Under the pieces are notes generated by a model that did no database searches, was not told the origin of the DNA, and saw only the letters and a list, made by a program, of their open reading frames with translations. Positions 1 through 11,196 of a stretch of DNA of 64,000 nucleotides are shown here, one piece after another. The stretch covers positions 420,786,257 through 420,850,256 of the forward strand of contig NC_081415.1 in NCBI RefSeq assembly GCF_030272615.1, given 5' to 3'. Positions within the stretch are counted from its first letter, which is position 1, and every line of letters begins with the position of its first letter. Position numbers and translations under genes: made by a program. The stretch comes from Cryptomeria japonica (taxonomy: Eukaryota > Streptophyta > Pinopsida > Cupressales > Cupressaceae).

Positions 1-214
1 TTAAATGAGGGGGTAATCAATTAATTAAAGGGTTTGGAGAGGGATTATTAACTAATTAGAAATTAATTAATAGGAAGGGATGAAAGGGGATATTAATTAA
101 TTTAATTAATTAATAGGAAAGGATGAAAGGAGTCATTAATTAATTATAATTAATTATTGGGAAGAAAAGAATTAAAACTCGATTAAATTAATTAGTCAAA
201 TTTAGGTGTCTACA
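1..214 (-). repeat. LTR 5' terminus of a Tat-type retrotransposon (rest off window)
   Basis: The block is AT-rich with repeated TTAATTAA and purine runs and ends at ..GGTGTCTACA. On the minus strand this reads TGTAGACACCTAAATTTGAC, a start resembling the TGTAGA.. start of the long LTRs at 6806 and 37313. Only the beginning of the LTR is in the window. The family A ORF stops just on its inner side, so that ORF may be the 3' extra gene of the element owning this LTR. No convincing polypurine tract is visible at 215-235, so the join may be rearranged. Confidence 0.55.
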
Positions 215-2291
215 ACTAGATAGGGAAACAAATTCAGTTCCACCTTCTCCTTGAGAAACTACATGTGCTAACTCTTCATCCTCATCATCATCTTTATCAG
301 AGTCTATGGAATGAATAGTAACATGTGTAGATGATTCTGGAAATTGAGAATCATGAGCATAAACATGTGGTGTAGAAGGAGTACTTATATGCAAAGGGGT
401 TGATTCCTCTACATCTGGCATTTCTTATTCTTGTGAAATTTCTCCTTCTTCTTTCTCCTTTTCTGGTTCATATTCAATAGGTTCCTCAGTAGCAGGTTGT
501 TGTATTGCTTGATTTGAAGAAGATTCCCCTCCTTTAGGACCCTTTACTGTGAATTTATACCTTGGAGCTTTCCCTTTTGTCCTAGGAGATGAGATTAGTA
601 TAGATTCCTGTGTATCTTGCTTATTCTTTGTCCTTGATTCTGACCTTTTTCTTGCAGGACCCTCTTCATCTTCTTCATCACCGGAACTAACTAGAAGTTG
701 TTTCATCCTTATTCCTTTCTTCAAAATCCATGCATTAGTGCTTTCTATAATGGAAGCAAACCTTGTTCTAATTAATTTATTTTCCTTTTGTGACCACTAA
801 ATTGCAGGCAAAGGAGTATTAGCAATATTATTCTCATAATATCTAAGATCTACAATATCATCAGTAACTTCCATTATTTATGGAAAATTGGCCAAATCTA
901 GATTTTCAATTTACTCTAAGGTAAGACGACTAAAATCCATTCTTCTTATATCTTCTTCATCCCTACAATCAGCCCATACATCTTCTAATCTATGCACATG
1001 CAAATAACTCTTCTGAAGTTTGCTTTTCATTCCACGATAATCAAAATTATCATGAGATTTGAATCTCCTAATAGTTACCCACTGCATTTCTTCTTCCATG
1101 TTCTTTGCCTTTGGAGAACTTTGTACCATATACCTTCCTATTTCCTGTGGAAACTTGAGACCAACTTTGTGAGAAGCCGATTGTTTCTCATGTACATGAA
1201 TCAATTGCTTGCTGAGCTCAATCAAGATAATCTTATCTAATAGGTATCTTGGTAGGATGGAAGGGGCTCTAGAGTAACAACCAACCTGTATGTATGTGAA
1301 GGTTGGCAAATGAAGAAATACACAGCCATATTCATTGACTTTATCATATGCAGATTGTGAGAGTCTCTGTTTATGAAGTTATTTATCAAAAATATATTTC
1401 CATGCGCCAAACAATGCATCATTGACCCTCCTGAAGTGATTTATCCAGTTTGGGATTTTCAATTGATAGTAATAATCCCATACTGGTGTTAGTCTTCTAT
1501 CTCCCTTGGTAGACAATCCTGGAAAATGCCTTATAGAGGCAGCTACATATACAAGGTAAGAGGTCATATAAAATTTCAAAGTAGTCCTCACCTTTGTCAA
1601 TTGAGAACAAATGGCATCACTGATTTGTTCACCCCAATCAATGTTATCTTTGCCTCTCCTAACGATGTTCATATACAAAAACATTCAGGCTTGAAAATGA
1701 TGAGTCTGGAAGGCCGCTTACTCTTTCCAACAAAGTAATCATGTCATTATATTTTGGATTGAAATCACTCCTATTAAAAAATTTGGGCCATCTAGATGTG
1801 GTGGAAGACCTAGCACTCTTTAAGAACACAGTGTTGTTTTTCTTCTTGCACTTGTCCATGTTTCCTTCACAATGAGCCTGGGCCATCGCAGGTGTAATAG
1901 CCACTACTTCATCAAAGGCAGGTCCTTTGAACAAACTATTGAATAATTTTCTATCCAAGTGGATAACCACATTACGATCTACATCCTTTACCTATCTTAT
2001 TTTGGCATCAAAATGATTAGCAACTACTAAAATAAATTTAGGATCATGTGTTGCAACTGGAAAGGAAGCATATTGGTGTAGACCACTTTCTATGAGGTTG
2101 GTCATACTAGCAGGAGAATTTTGAACACGTTCCAAGAACTCACTCATGTCAATATGCCTAATTTTTGTGTCCTTGATGAGGTCTACTTTGGTCTTGACGG
2201 AGCTCTCTGGAAACATATTAAGGTATTTTGGGTACTTGTACTTCATTTTCCCCCCTCCAGATTTACTCGGACAAGGATCAGACATCTACAA
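215..2291 (-). pseudogene. Family A ORF, copy 1 (unnamed retroelement-associated protein), decayed
   Basis: Function unknown. Reading starts at Met 2285 (MSDPCPSKSGG) and stays in one frame to about 1660. It then shifts once and continues in a second frame to about 215, with several in-frame stops. Segments align in order with copy 2 at 39026: IDMSEFLERVQN (copy 2 VDLDEFHERVRN), the block IDWGEQISDAI..FYMTSYLVYVAASIR (copy 2 IDWAKLIADRM..FYMSSYLLYCMACIR), then LPRYLLDKIILIELSKQL (copy 2 LPRYAFDKHILMEICRQL) and LEDVWADCRDEEDIRR (copy 2 IEDFWADCSNEFEVRK). The tail (190-720) is acidic, Ser/Glu-rich and low in complexity. Identity between copies is low, roughly 30 percent in the aligned blocks by eye, so they are old paralogues. 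I know no characterised domain; a retrotransposon extra ORF or a domesticated derivative are both possible. Confidence 0.6.
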
Positions 2292-2404
2292 CATTTTCAT
2301 CACAGAAGCCAAAATTCACCATCAAATTGTCAACCTCAAAGACCCAGAATGATACCTGAAAGATCAAAAATTCCTTAAACAACAAAGGTAAGAAAAATCT
2401 GCAG

Positions 2405-2765
2405 ATCAGATTTTAAAACCCGACCTACACTAGGATAAGTCATATTGGCAGATCAGGTTTTAAAACTAGTTTTGTACATGGTTAGGTCATACAGGCATAT
2501 CGGGTTTAAAAACATGATTTGCCAATGTGTCGATCATAGGTTGCAAATCAAGTTTTAAAATCCAATAGGCCAATATGAAACTCATGTTGCAAGTCCGGTT
2601 TTAAAACCTGACCTATACAATGAGCAAAACAAAGCTAATAGGGCAGGTTTTAAAACCTGACCTGCAACAGATAAATCTGGACAGAGGTTGACAGGTCGAG
2701 TTTAAAAACCCCCCCTGTTAGTGGGGTCAGACATGGTCTGCACGTCGAGTTTTTAAACTGAAAAT
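2405..2765. repeat. Array of eight GGTTTTAAAACC-centred palindromes
   Basis: The TTTAAA core occurs at 2412, 2459, 2505, 2554, 2600, 2649, 2701 and 2752, a spacing of 46-52 bases. Best copies (2597 and 2646) read CAGGTTTTAAAACCTGACCT, with near-perfect dyad symmetry. Copies at 2505, 2701 and 2752 are degenerate. The array lies directly upstream of family A copy 1 (minus strand), in promoter or leader position. It is not coding. Confidence 0.85.
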
Positions 2766-2884
2766 AAAAAAGAAAATGTCAAGTTACAAAACCCAACATA
2801 TTTGCAAAAAAGAAAATACACAAAAAAAAAAAACGCTAAACCTAAGACAAAGAAAAAAGCAAGCAAGCAACGAGAAAAACCAAG

Positions 2885-3575
2885 GAATAGTTTCACATTT
2901 AGTGAAAGTTTGCTCAACCATAAAAGACTCAAAATTGAAATAACATTGTTGGGGAGCTTTCTTTAACCCATACAAATTGGGATTCAACTTGCAAACTAGA
3001 TCCTTGTCGCCTATTTTTTTTGAAGCCTTCAGTTTGTTGCATATACAACTCATCCAAATCACCATGGAGAAACATTGTTTTGACATCAAGCTGCTCCAAT
3101 TCAAGGTTATACACAATAGCTAATCCCAACACTATCTAAATGAAGTCATTTGCACTATTGCTGAAAAAATATTGAAAACTTTACACCCTTATATTCATCA
3201 TAACCTTTCGCCACCAATATGCCCCAATACTTCTTCTTCTCACCATCTTCTTCCTTCAACTTGTATACCCACCTATTTTCCAAGGCTTTCTAGTGAGATG
3301 GAAGAGGGAAAAAATCATGTGTGGTTTTCCATCAAACAACCCATCTCATCTTTCATAGCTTTCATCCAGTCTTTTCAATCTTTGTCATTACATGCATCCT
3401 AAAATGTGCTAGGTTCGAATTGTTCTTGCTGGTTAACAAATTTGTCCTTATGTAATTTGTATAAGAACTTTAACTCTATTTGCCCTATAAAAATGATCCC
3501 AACCAACACTTGGGTAAGTTGTATAGCTTCTAAATTCCCTTTGAATTTTATAGGTACAACTTTCCCATAAGATTA
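2885..3575 (-). pseudogene. Ty1/copia reverse transcriptase fragment
   Basis: The minus strand reads PSTF, then WMKAMKDEM, then KALENRWVYKLKEEDG, then LEQLDVKTMFLHGDLDELYM, then LVCKLNPNLYGLKKAPQQCY. These are the order and motifs of the N-terminal half of Ty1/copia reverse transcriptase. Stops and frameshifts are frequent. The YVDD catalytic box is missing because the homology ends near 2885 in an A-rich stretch. The upstream part (3393-3575) is shared with 32711-32890, so the fragment crosses the edge of the long repeat. Confidence 0.8.
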
Positions 3576-6500
3576 ATTTTAATTTTAAAATAATAAAATC
3601 AATAGTATTCTTTTAAACAAAAAGCAAGAAAACAAGAAAGAAAATTAAACATTTATTTGAATTGAAACAATGGATAGGTATAACTTCTCCGAGATGATAT
3701 TTCAAAACAGTGACCAATAGATCAACTTGAAAGTGAAAATTGGCTTAATGAGATTTACCAAATTCAAGAGAAACTCAAATATATAGACATAAATACCATG
3801 CTCACACAAAGGAATGATAATGTAAAACCAATCTCAACACACAAACCATAATTAATTTTTACTCTAAATATATTAAATTCGCAAGCACATAGACTTGTAA
3901 ATCCCACAAAATTTGGCAAAATTTTTACTAACATGTATTCCTTGTTGAGTATAAAAAAAATTCAAACCTTCATAAAGTCTTTGGTTACATTTAAAAAAAA
4001 ATCCACGTAACCAAATAATTAAATGTTTTAAAGAGTCTTTTCAAATATTTTAAAAATAGACTTAACATTACATCATATTAAAAAGTCTTTAAATAATTAC
4101 ATTAAGCATATAGAATTATTGTTGATGTCGCACATTTGTTGAATCCTCATTGTTTCTCTCTTCCTGCTTTGACTAGGCTGCACATCTGGCTTTGTAATCT
4201 TTATGCACCTAAGTCATTATTGGTATCTCGCCATGTTGTAGAATAATGACATTTTTGGTCCTCATCTTCTAGACAATTTTGTTCCCTCTTATGTTATCCA
4301 ATTTAGATGTGAACGCAATTGGATGATTATCACACTACGCAACAGTAGAATAAATCATGTCTATTATTTTGATATTCTTTGTGTAGAAAGATTTTTCATC
4401 TAACAATTCTTCAATTGTCTTCTCAAAACCATTTTGCAATGACTCCATCATTTCATCTTTTTTCTTGTCTTTCTTCCTTAGGTGAACACCTATGCTTAAT
4501 AGAGCCTTTTGAATGTCGATTTTGAGTTTGTTGCATTTATTTAACAATTGTTTATTGCTATATTTGATAAATTAAATATGGGAAGTAACAATAGAACTGA
4601 CAATTCATACAAGATATAGGAGTAAACTATATCTTTAATCGCACATGAAATTATTATAGAGAAGAAGACCAAAGATGGTTGTCCAAGGATTCTAGTTCAT
4701 CAAAGTATACTATGCTGCCCTCCTTGACGTACACAATATATTTAGATTACCAGATGGTTGAAAAGAACAACACAATCATCAACTAACTGATGCTTATAAC
4801 TACTTGAGAGTGACAAACCACTTAATATGAACAATTAATAAATTTAACCAATATTGTCAAGCATAACAACAGACATTGTACGTTGACTACATCATCCCCC
4901 ACAAAAGAAAAAGTCATCTTCCAAACAATAAGTAAACGTCAACTAATATTTGGGAAAACTTAATGACAAGAGTGTAGACAATGATTTGTACTTGAAAACC
5001 CCAACTTGTAATGTACTTGACAAATAAAATGGGGTTTCTAATGAAACACCCCCAAATGGGGTACTTGACATTTCTCATGCAGTGGAAGTGGTTAGTAGGT
5101 ACATAAAAAATCAGGGTAAAAACATTGGCAAGCTATATAATGAATTTGAAATACTTGAAGTGCACTTCCAATCATGTTTTGAGATTTAGATGAAAATATG
5201 CACAACTACAAGATCTTGTCGGCTTTGACATGACTGGTGACCTAGATAAATGGTGATCAACCACTAGATATCTATTCACTTTTACAAGGACAATAACCAA
5301 TTGTGTTTCTAGATTGAAAAAAGTGAAAGCTATTTCCACCATAGGAGGAATACATTTCTCTCACTAAAGGAGCTAAGGAGAAGTGGCTGCAATGGTTGTT
5401 AGTTGAGTTGGGAAGCAACCAAAAAGAATTCACTTTGTATAGTGACTGTGTGCAGGAAACGTGGGTGACAAGAACGTAAAAGTCAGTATCAAAGTGTCCA
5501 CACACCAATGCGACTCTTGGTGCAAGTTATATGTTGAATAGCTCAACTTCCCAAGGGGTGTTCCATTGTTCTCTATCTCACAAGATCCCTAAAGTCAATT
5601 CCTTTTCTCTCAGATCACTAAGCAAAGTGACTTAGGAATGACAACTCCAAGAACGAGTGGTGTTTGCTTATAAGTATGAATGCATTCCTACAACATGTAT
5701 AATGTTGAAACTAGAATGATTTAAAATAGTATGAATATGATGATATGATAAAGATTAATAATTATATCCTAACAAGATATACTACTCTAACATGGATATG
5801 CTATGATATTAGAAATGCTTCTAAATGCTTAATGTATTTTAACAAAAGAGAGGCTAGATGCTTAGTAAAATGACTATAAATTAGATGCATGAAACTTGTA
5901 TGATCCCAAAATGAGAGAATGAGAGCTCTATTTATAGGAACAATAGGGCAATGGATGGTCAAGATTGGATAATCTTAACAAGGGTTAGGATTCAAAGTTA
6001 TCAATCCATATTTGCAGTTCTTACCAATGAAATGGTGACAATTGTCAACAAGAGACTACTTGAGAGGAGATGTAAGAAGCATTAAATGCTTGAGAAGACA
6101 TGAAGGTTACCTTAGGAGGTAAGGTTTAAGGTTAGGTTAGGGTTATCCATTGGACAAATATTTTATCCAAGGGATAAACTCTTGTGCAAGGGTTAAAGGG
6201 ATAACCAAGGTTAAAGCCATGAATGCTTGATGAGACCCTTGGGTTAGATGAGGGTTGAGCTAGAGAGAAAGTCTCTAAGCATGCAAGAAGGTTGAGTTAA
6301 CCATTAATGGTTATGTAAGAACCTTTAATGGTTTGGAAGACTTTGAGGGTTAACTTGTTGAAGACATAAAGCCTTTAATGGTTTTCAAAGACTTTGAAGG
6401 CTTTGAGAAGTGACTTCTCTTTGCTTAGAATTGTGACAATATTTAGGAGATGGATTAGGCTAAATTAGAATTGATTAGAAGAATATAAAAGGGGGTTAAG

Positions 6501-6806
6501 GAGGCCAGTGGGAGATGTAGGAGAATGCAAGTGCAGGGATTTTAAATAAATAAATTAGATTTATTTATTTGCAAGGATCAATTTAATTAAAAGGGGGAAA
6601 GGGGAATTAATTAAATAGAGTGATTTATTTAATTAAAGGATAGAAAAGGCTTAGGTGAACTTAATTAAATAAATTGAGTAACACATTTAATCAAATAGAT
6701 GAATGGGGAGAAATTAATTAAATATAATTTAATTAAAATAGAGGAAAGGGTTTTAAATGAATATTAAATATTCACTTAGGAAAGTGGTCAGATTTATACG
6801 TCTACA
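3393..6806 (-). repeat. 3' LTR of the giant Tat element (3.4 kb copy)
   Basis: Nearly collinear with 32711-37313, about 96 percent identical in two stretches compared by eye. On the minus strand it begins TGTAGACGTATAAATCTGACC, directly after a purine tract, and the shared part ends ..TTTTAGGATGCA. It has about 165 bases (4175-4340) that the other copy lost. It lacks about 1.37 kb present in the other copy, missing near 5060. It carries two short frames also open in the other copy (4335-4547 and 5272-5508) and an AT-rich TTAATTAA terminus. Confidence 0.7.
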
Positions 6807-6820
6807 TTTTGCCCCTCTTT
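6807..6820 (-). other. Polypurine tract of the giant Tat element
   Basis: The minus strand reads AAAGAGGGGCAAAA immediately before TGTAGACG. This is the position and composition of the plus-strand primer of an LTR retrotransposon, and it fixes the inner edge of the 3' LTR at 6806. Confidence 0.75.
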
Positions 6821-7390
6821 GAAGTGACGTGTGTGCACATGTTGATTCAAAGAAAAATTGTCGGATATGCTATCAAAATTTGATCGATATGATATCGTGT
6901 GTCGATATGTCGATATGATGCCCCAGATTTGATAAACGATATTGATGATGGCCCCTTGGGGGATGAATCAAGGATGTGAAAAAGTTGTTGATTTGATGAG
7001 CATTTTTAAATTAATTGCATTTTGAATATTTTGACTATGTTGAATGCATTTTAATTGATTCATCTCCCAAAAATGATGTTGATAAGATTAAAAATGAAAA
7101 AGTGAGGAAAATATATGCCCCTCTTATTAACCCTGTTGATTTTACCCTATAAAAAGGTAAAAACTAATTTTGAAAAATCATTTGCACACTTGTCTCTTTG
7201 CGATTGTGATACTTGAGCTCTGACGAAGATGTCGGTTCCATATGCTTTGCACCGATTTGAGTGTGTTCATTGATACCGGAGGTCCGCCACATATGGCCCA
7301 CCTATAAGTGGTCCAAAACTTGCCATGTTTTTTATTGATTTTGCCTGTTTTGATCACATTTTTTATTTATTTATTTTTAAATTGTTGTTT

Positions 7391-7660
7391 TAGCGCATAG
7401 GGTTATTTGCATAGCACATACGATAGACAAGATAGCGCATAGGATACATTAGCACATAGGATTGACAAGAAGGTGCATGAGGTAGGTAGAGTAGCACATA
7501 GGGTACATTGGTGCATATGGTTAGCAAGGTAGTGCAGTGGCGGAACCAGTTAGTGTGTCAGGGGATTTAGCGCGTAGGGTAAAGTTTCTAGCACTTTGGA
7601 GGGAAAGGATAGAGCATAAGTAGCAGCTTAGCGCATAGGAGTTGTTTTTTAGCACATAGA
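7391..7660 (+). repeat. Phased TAGCGCATAGG word array beside the antisense ORF
   Basis: Fourteen copies of TAGYRCATAGG-like words start at 7391, 7412, 7433, 7450, 7471, 7492, 7509, 7530, 7551, 7568, 7589, 7610, 7629 and 7650. The spacings are 21, 21, 17 repeated, a higher-order unit of 59 bases. Words are conserved better than the spacers between them. The plus-strand orientation points toward the PMD ORF. The inverted counterpart is at 28282-31242. Confidence 0.85.
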
Positions 7661-7859
7661 GTCCAAAAATGAGTAAAAAAGGCTTTGGAAGAACGGGTCG
7701 AGGGTTGAATAGATGAGATAGATGGCTTAGGGGTTGGTAGGTGCCTGCTGAGTTTTTTGAGATGGGTCTTGAGCCAAATTTTTGCCTGTTGTCATGATGT
7801 CCAATTTTGATCTGATGATTTGAAGTCTGTTGTTGAAATTGCTTTCAAGATGGAGTACC

Positions 7860-8262
7860 AAGCTGATTGATTGTTTTGATGGGGATCTTGATTTTCTTTT
7901 GATGTGGATCTGTGATTTTTGCCTTACGATATGAATTTGATGTCTGATATGAGTTTCGATTCTTGATTTTCGATATGATTCCTGATTTTTTATATGTTTC
8001 TTTGCTTTTGCTTTCAATATGATGCTTGATTGTTGCTTTTGATATGGATCCTGATTTTTGATATGGTTCTTTGATTGCTTGCGTTATGGATCTTTGATTG
8101 CTTGTGTTATGGATCTTTGATTGCCTGCGTATGAATCTTTGATTTTTGATATGGGTCCTGATTTGATGCTTGCATTATGGGTCTTTGATTTTCGATATGG
8201 ATCCTAATTTGATGCTTGTGTTATGGGTCTTTGATTTTTGATATGGGTCCTGATTTGATTCT
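7860..8262 (+). repeat. Degenerate minisatellite (GATATGGRTCCTGATTTG)
   Basis: Variants of TTTTTGATATGGGTCCTGAT and TTATGGATCTTTGATTGCTTG repeat with local periods of about 23 and 46 bases, clearest at 8080-8262. It lies between the phased word array and the PMD ORF. No reading frame is convincing. Confidence 0.65.
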
Positions 8263-8339
8263 TGTGTTGTTTTAAGTTAATTTTATTTTGATTGGATATA
8301 AAGAATAGATGTGGGAACTGATGATGGACATTTGTTGTT

Positions 8340-10303
8340 TTGCAGGCACAGCTTGGCATACTTCAGTCACGAGAGCAATTTTTGAGACCATGGTCATTGA
8401 TGTCTTGCTTATCACAGGCTGATAGAGATGTGATTGAGAGATGCGGTTTATCGTCCTTACTAGACATGCCTCAATATATCATTAACCAGGGGTTGTTGAC
8501 AGCTTTGGCAAAGAGGTGGCACAGTGACACGAACACCTTCCACTTGGCTACGAGCAAGATAACAGTCACACCAGAGGACTGTTGTCGCATTCTGTGGATT
8601 CCTATCATTAGGGCCTTGTTTCCATATGAGAAGACTAAGGAGGGTGGGATAGAGGCTCTTTGTCGCATCTTCCAGGATGATCAGATTGGTGGATATGAGA
8701 TCCCCTGGTAGGAATTTGTGGATTTTGATTATGCTCCATTGCCCTCGGTACTAGTAGGGTTCATTGGTGGATTTTTGTATCCCGACTGTAGGTTGAAGGG
8801 ACTAGCAGTGGGATGGGGATTGGTATTAGAGGATATAGACACGCAGGGATGCACGTTCGCATGGGGGTCTTGTATGTTAGCCCACCTTTATAGAGAGCTT
8901 CACCAAATGGTGTATCTAAGATACACCAGTTTATCAGCAGGGGTGACATTACTACAGGTGTGGTCATGGGAGCACATTCCTGTAGCGAGGCCACTTGCAG
9001 ATAGGGATACGAGTGTGTGCTTATGGTTATAAAAGTATAGTTGTCCAGCAAAAGCTGGGAAAACTAGAGCACTGGCGGAGGGTACCGGATGACATCAATA
9101 CAGTCATTTGGAGACCATACATGGATTTTAAGGTGTGCGCTAAGGATGGGCTAGAGATGCCTTATGTGTATATGTCGAGATATCTGATTGGGCGGACGCC
9201 CTTTATCATTGAGTGATTTTTGCATAGTTGTGTTTAATGATAGTATGGGAGACAATAGGGGATGCCACAGGGAGCGTGTTTGTACGTTCATCAGAGATAG
9301 GATGTGCCAAAGTGAGGAGCCATTGTAGATAGTGTAGCAGCAGTAGAGGAGTATATGACACTGGCAAGCCAAATCTGGGATTATGGAGCTGGGGTCCTTG
9401 ATGTTGGGATGACAGAGGAGTTCGCAATGTGCTTCATGGCACATGCAGTGGCACAAATATTTGATCCAATAGAGATGTTACCTGTCTTTGATGATGATGA
9501 GGATGAGCAGCCAAAGAGGCAAGGAGGAGTGAGACAAAGAGATGAGGAGGGAGAGGAGGTAGGAGATGGAGGTGGAGATGATGGAGGATGTGGTGGAGGT
9601 TGGAGAGGAGGAGATAGAGGGAGAGGAGGAGATAGAGGATGAGGGGGAGATGGAGGGAGAGGAGGAGATGGAGGGAGAGGAGGAGTGCTCATTCTTGGTA
9701 TTGGTGGGGTTGGTAGGGTAGGTGCAGTGTTAGCAGTGGTGGGTGGTATAGAGGATGTTAGGCGACCTGCCTAAAGGAGGAGATCTGATGTTCTACCTCC
9801 ACCGGTGCCTCGGACAGGGACAGTTTTGGGTGGGACCATGACACAGGTACCCATTCAGATTAGGGTACCCACCTATTGATAAGATTCACAGATTAGATCC
9901 CTACAGGTCATAGTGTAGGAGCTACAAGCATAGGTGCTAGCACAGCAGCGCCAGATTACATAGATTATGGAAGAGTGGGATACAAAGAGAGAGCGTCAGG
10001 GCCGAGCAGAGGATCTTGTTGAGAGATTAGAGAGAGTGAAAGGTGGTGTCCCAATGCCGAATATACTGAGGGAGATACATTACATAGCCAAGGCGGTCGA
10101 GTAGTATAGGCGTTTATATGAGGAGGTGGTCCCAAGAGATCAAAGAGCTCCTAGCTATGCAACTAGTTGATCTGCTCGCAGGAATACAGGGATAGAGAGT
10201 AGAGGTGTTACAGGACCTTACCAACATGATCCACCTAGTGGAGATCCAAGGGTTGGGACATCTGCTGCAAGACTGTCAGCCTCAGGAGATACTCATACCT
10301 GAG
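8340..10303 (+). pseudogene. Antisense plant mobile domain (PMD) protein ORF of the Tat element, decayed
   Basis: Encodes a PMD-type protein, a domain found in plant transposons and in the MAIN/MAIL1 proteins. The frame from 8340 carries WSLMSCLSQADRDVIERCGL, LAKRWHSDTNTFHL, TPEDCCRIL, then LLQVWSWEHIPVARP, the hallmark PMD motif. One frameshift lies near 9000-9045. The second frame holds WRPYMDFKVCAKDGLEMPYV and MTEEFAMCFMAHAVAQIFD, then a Gly/Asp/Arg-rich linker (9490-9760) and a Gln/Glu-rich probable coiled coil (9870-10130). Several in-frame TAG codons sit where CAG would fit, for example 8709 and several between 9900 and 10110. TTTTGCAG just before 8344 could be a splice acceptor, so a 5' exon may be missed. 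It lies antisense between pol and the 3' LTR. Confidence 0.75.
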
Positions 10304-10429
10304 AGACTTGTCTCTGTTGTATTTTGGTCATTTTGTTGTATTTTGACATACATGATATTCCTTGTACATTTCGACCATTTTTTTTATATTTATGGCACCA
10401 ATTTTCTTGGATCCACATGTGATGTGTTA

Positions 10430-11191
10430 TAGATGATGATTGATGAGATGCATTGATATGATAATTCTATGATGATGATGTATGATTTATGATGAGATGA
10501 GAATATGATGATGTATTTGCTTTGATTACTTTGATTTATGAGATGTATCTTGAAAATGAGATGTATGATAATGATTATGATGTGAGATGTATGATATGCA
10601 ACTAAATGTAAAATTTACAATGAATTTTTAAATTATATGCAGCTAAATGCAAGATTAAAATGATATGCGACTAAATGATCACTTTAATTTTGTCATTGTC
10701 ATTCATGTTTAGCCACTTGTTCGTACTTTGTTTTTGGTTGTCATCATTGATCTTTGGATGTGTTGGAAGTTTATACAAGCATAATGGTATAATTGAACCA
10801 TAATGACCTGAGTGAAACTTACATGGATGTTTGATATTGCAAGATGGCACAAGCGTCGAGGTATAATTGAACCAAGACGACCTAAGTGTTGCTTCCATAA
10901 AAATAGACAAGAGTTAACCATTTGTATGTGCAAAGTGGACCAATTCCTTCAATGATATGTTTCCAATCATGTCTCGAGACAATATTTGCACCGTACGAAT
11001 GATCGCCTCACAAACATAAAACCAAAAAAAACATTTGATACCTTCGCTGCTTTCTCTAGCTTGATGCATCCATGAGTAGCTCAAGAGTTCTAATGATTCA
11101 AAAATACAAAATAGTCAAAACTTCATGCTAGATGTAAGAAAATTATAAATCATAAAATCATCCATCATGTGTTTGGGAAAGTTTTCAGTTG
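10430..11191. other. ATGATGA-rich low-complexity spacer, no gene
   Basis: Positions 10430-10680 are rich in ATGATGAGATG-like words downstream of the PMD ORF. The rest, up to the chromovirus insertion, shows no supported coding frame. It belongs to the interior of the giant Tat element. Confidence 0.5.
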
Positions 11192-11196
11192 GTTAA

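Noticed and set aside
7391-7660. Phased array as a CRISPR
   Set aside because: Words are short and degenerate, steps are 17-21 bases, and the genome is a plant; nothing matches repeat-spacer structure.
9381-9692. Minus-strand Pro/Ser-rich frame
   Set aside because: It is the complement of the Gly/Asp-rich linker of the PMD ORF; low-complexity shadow.
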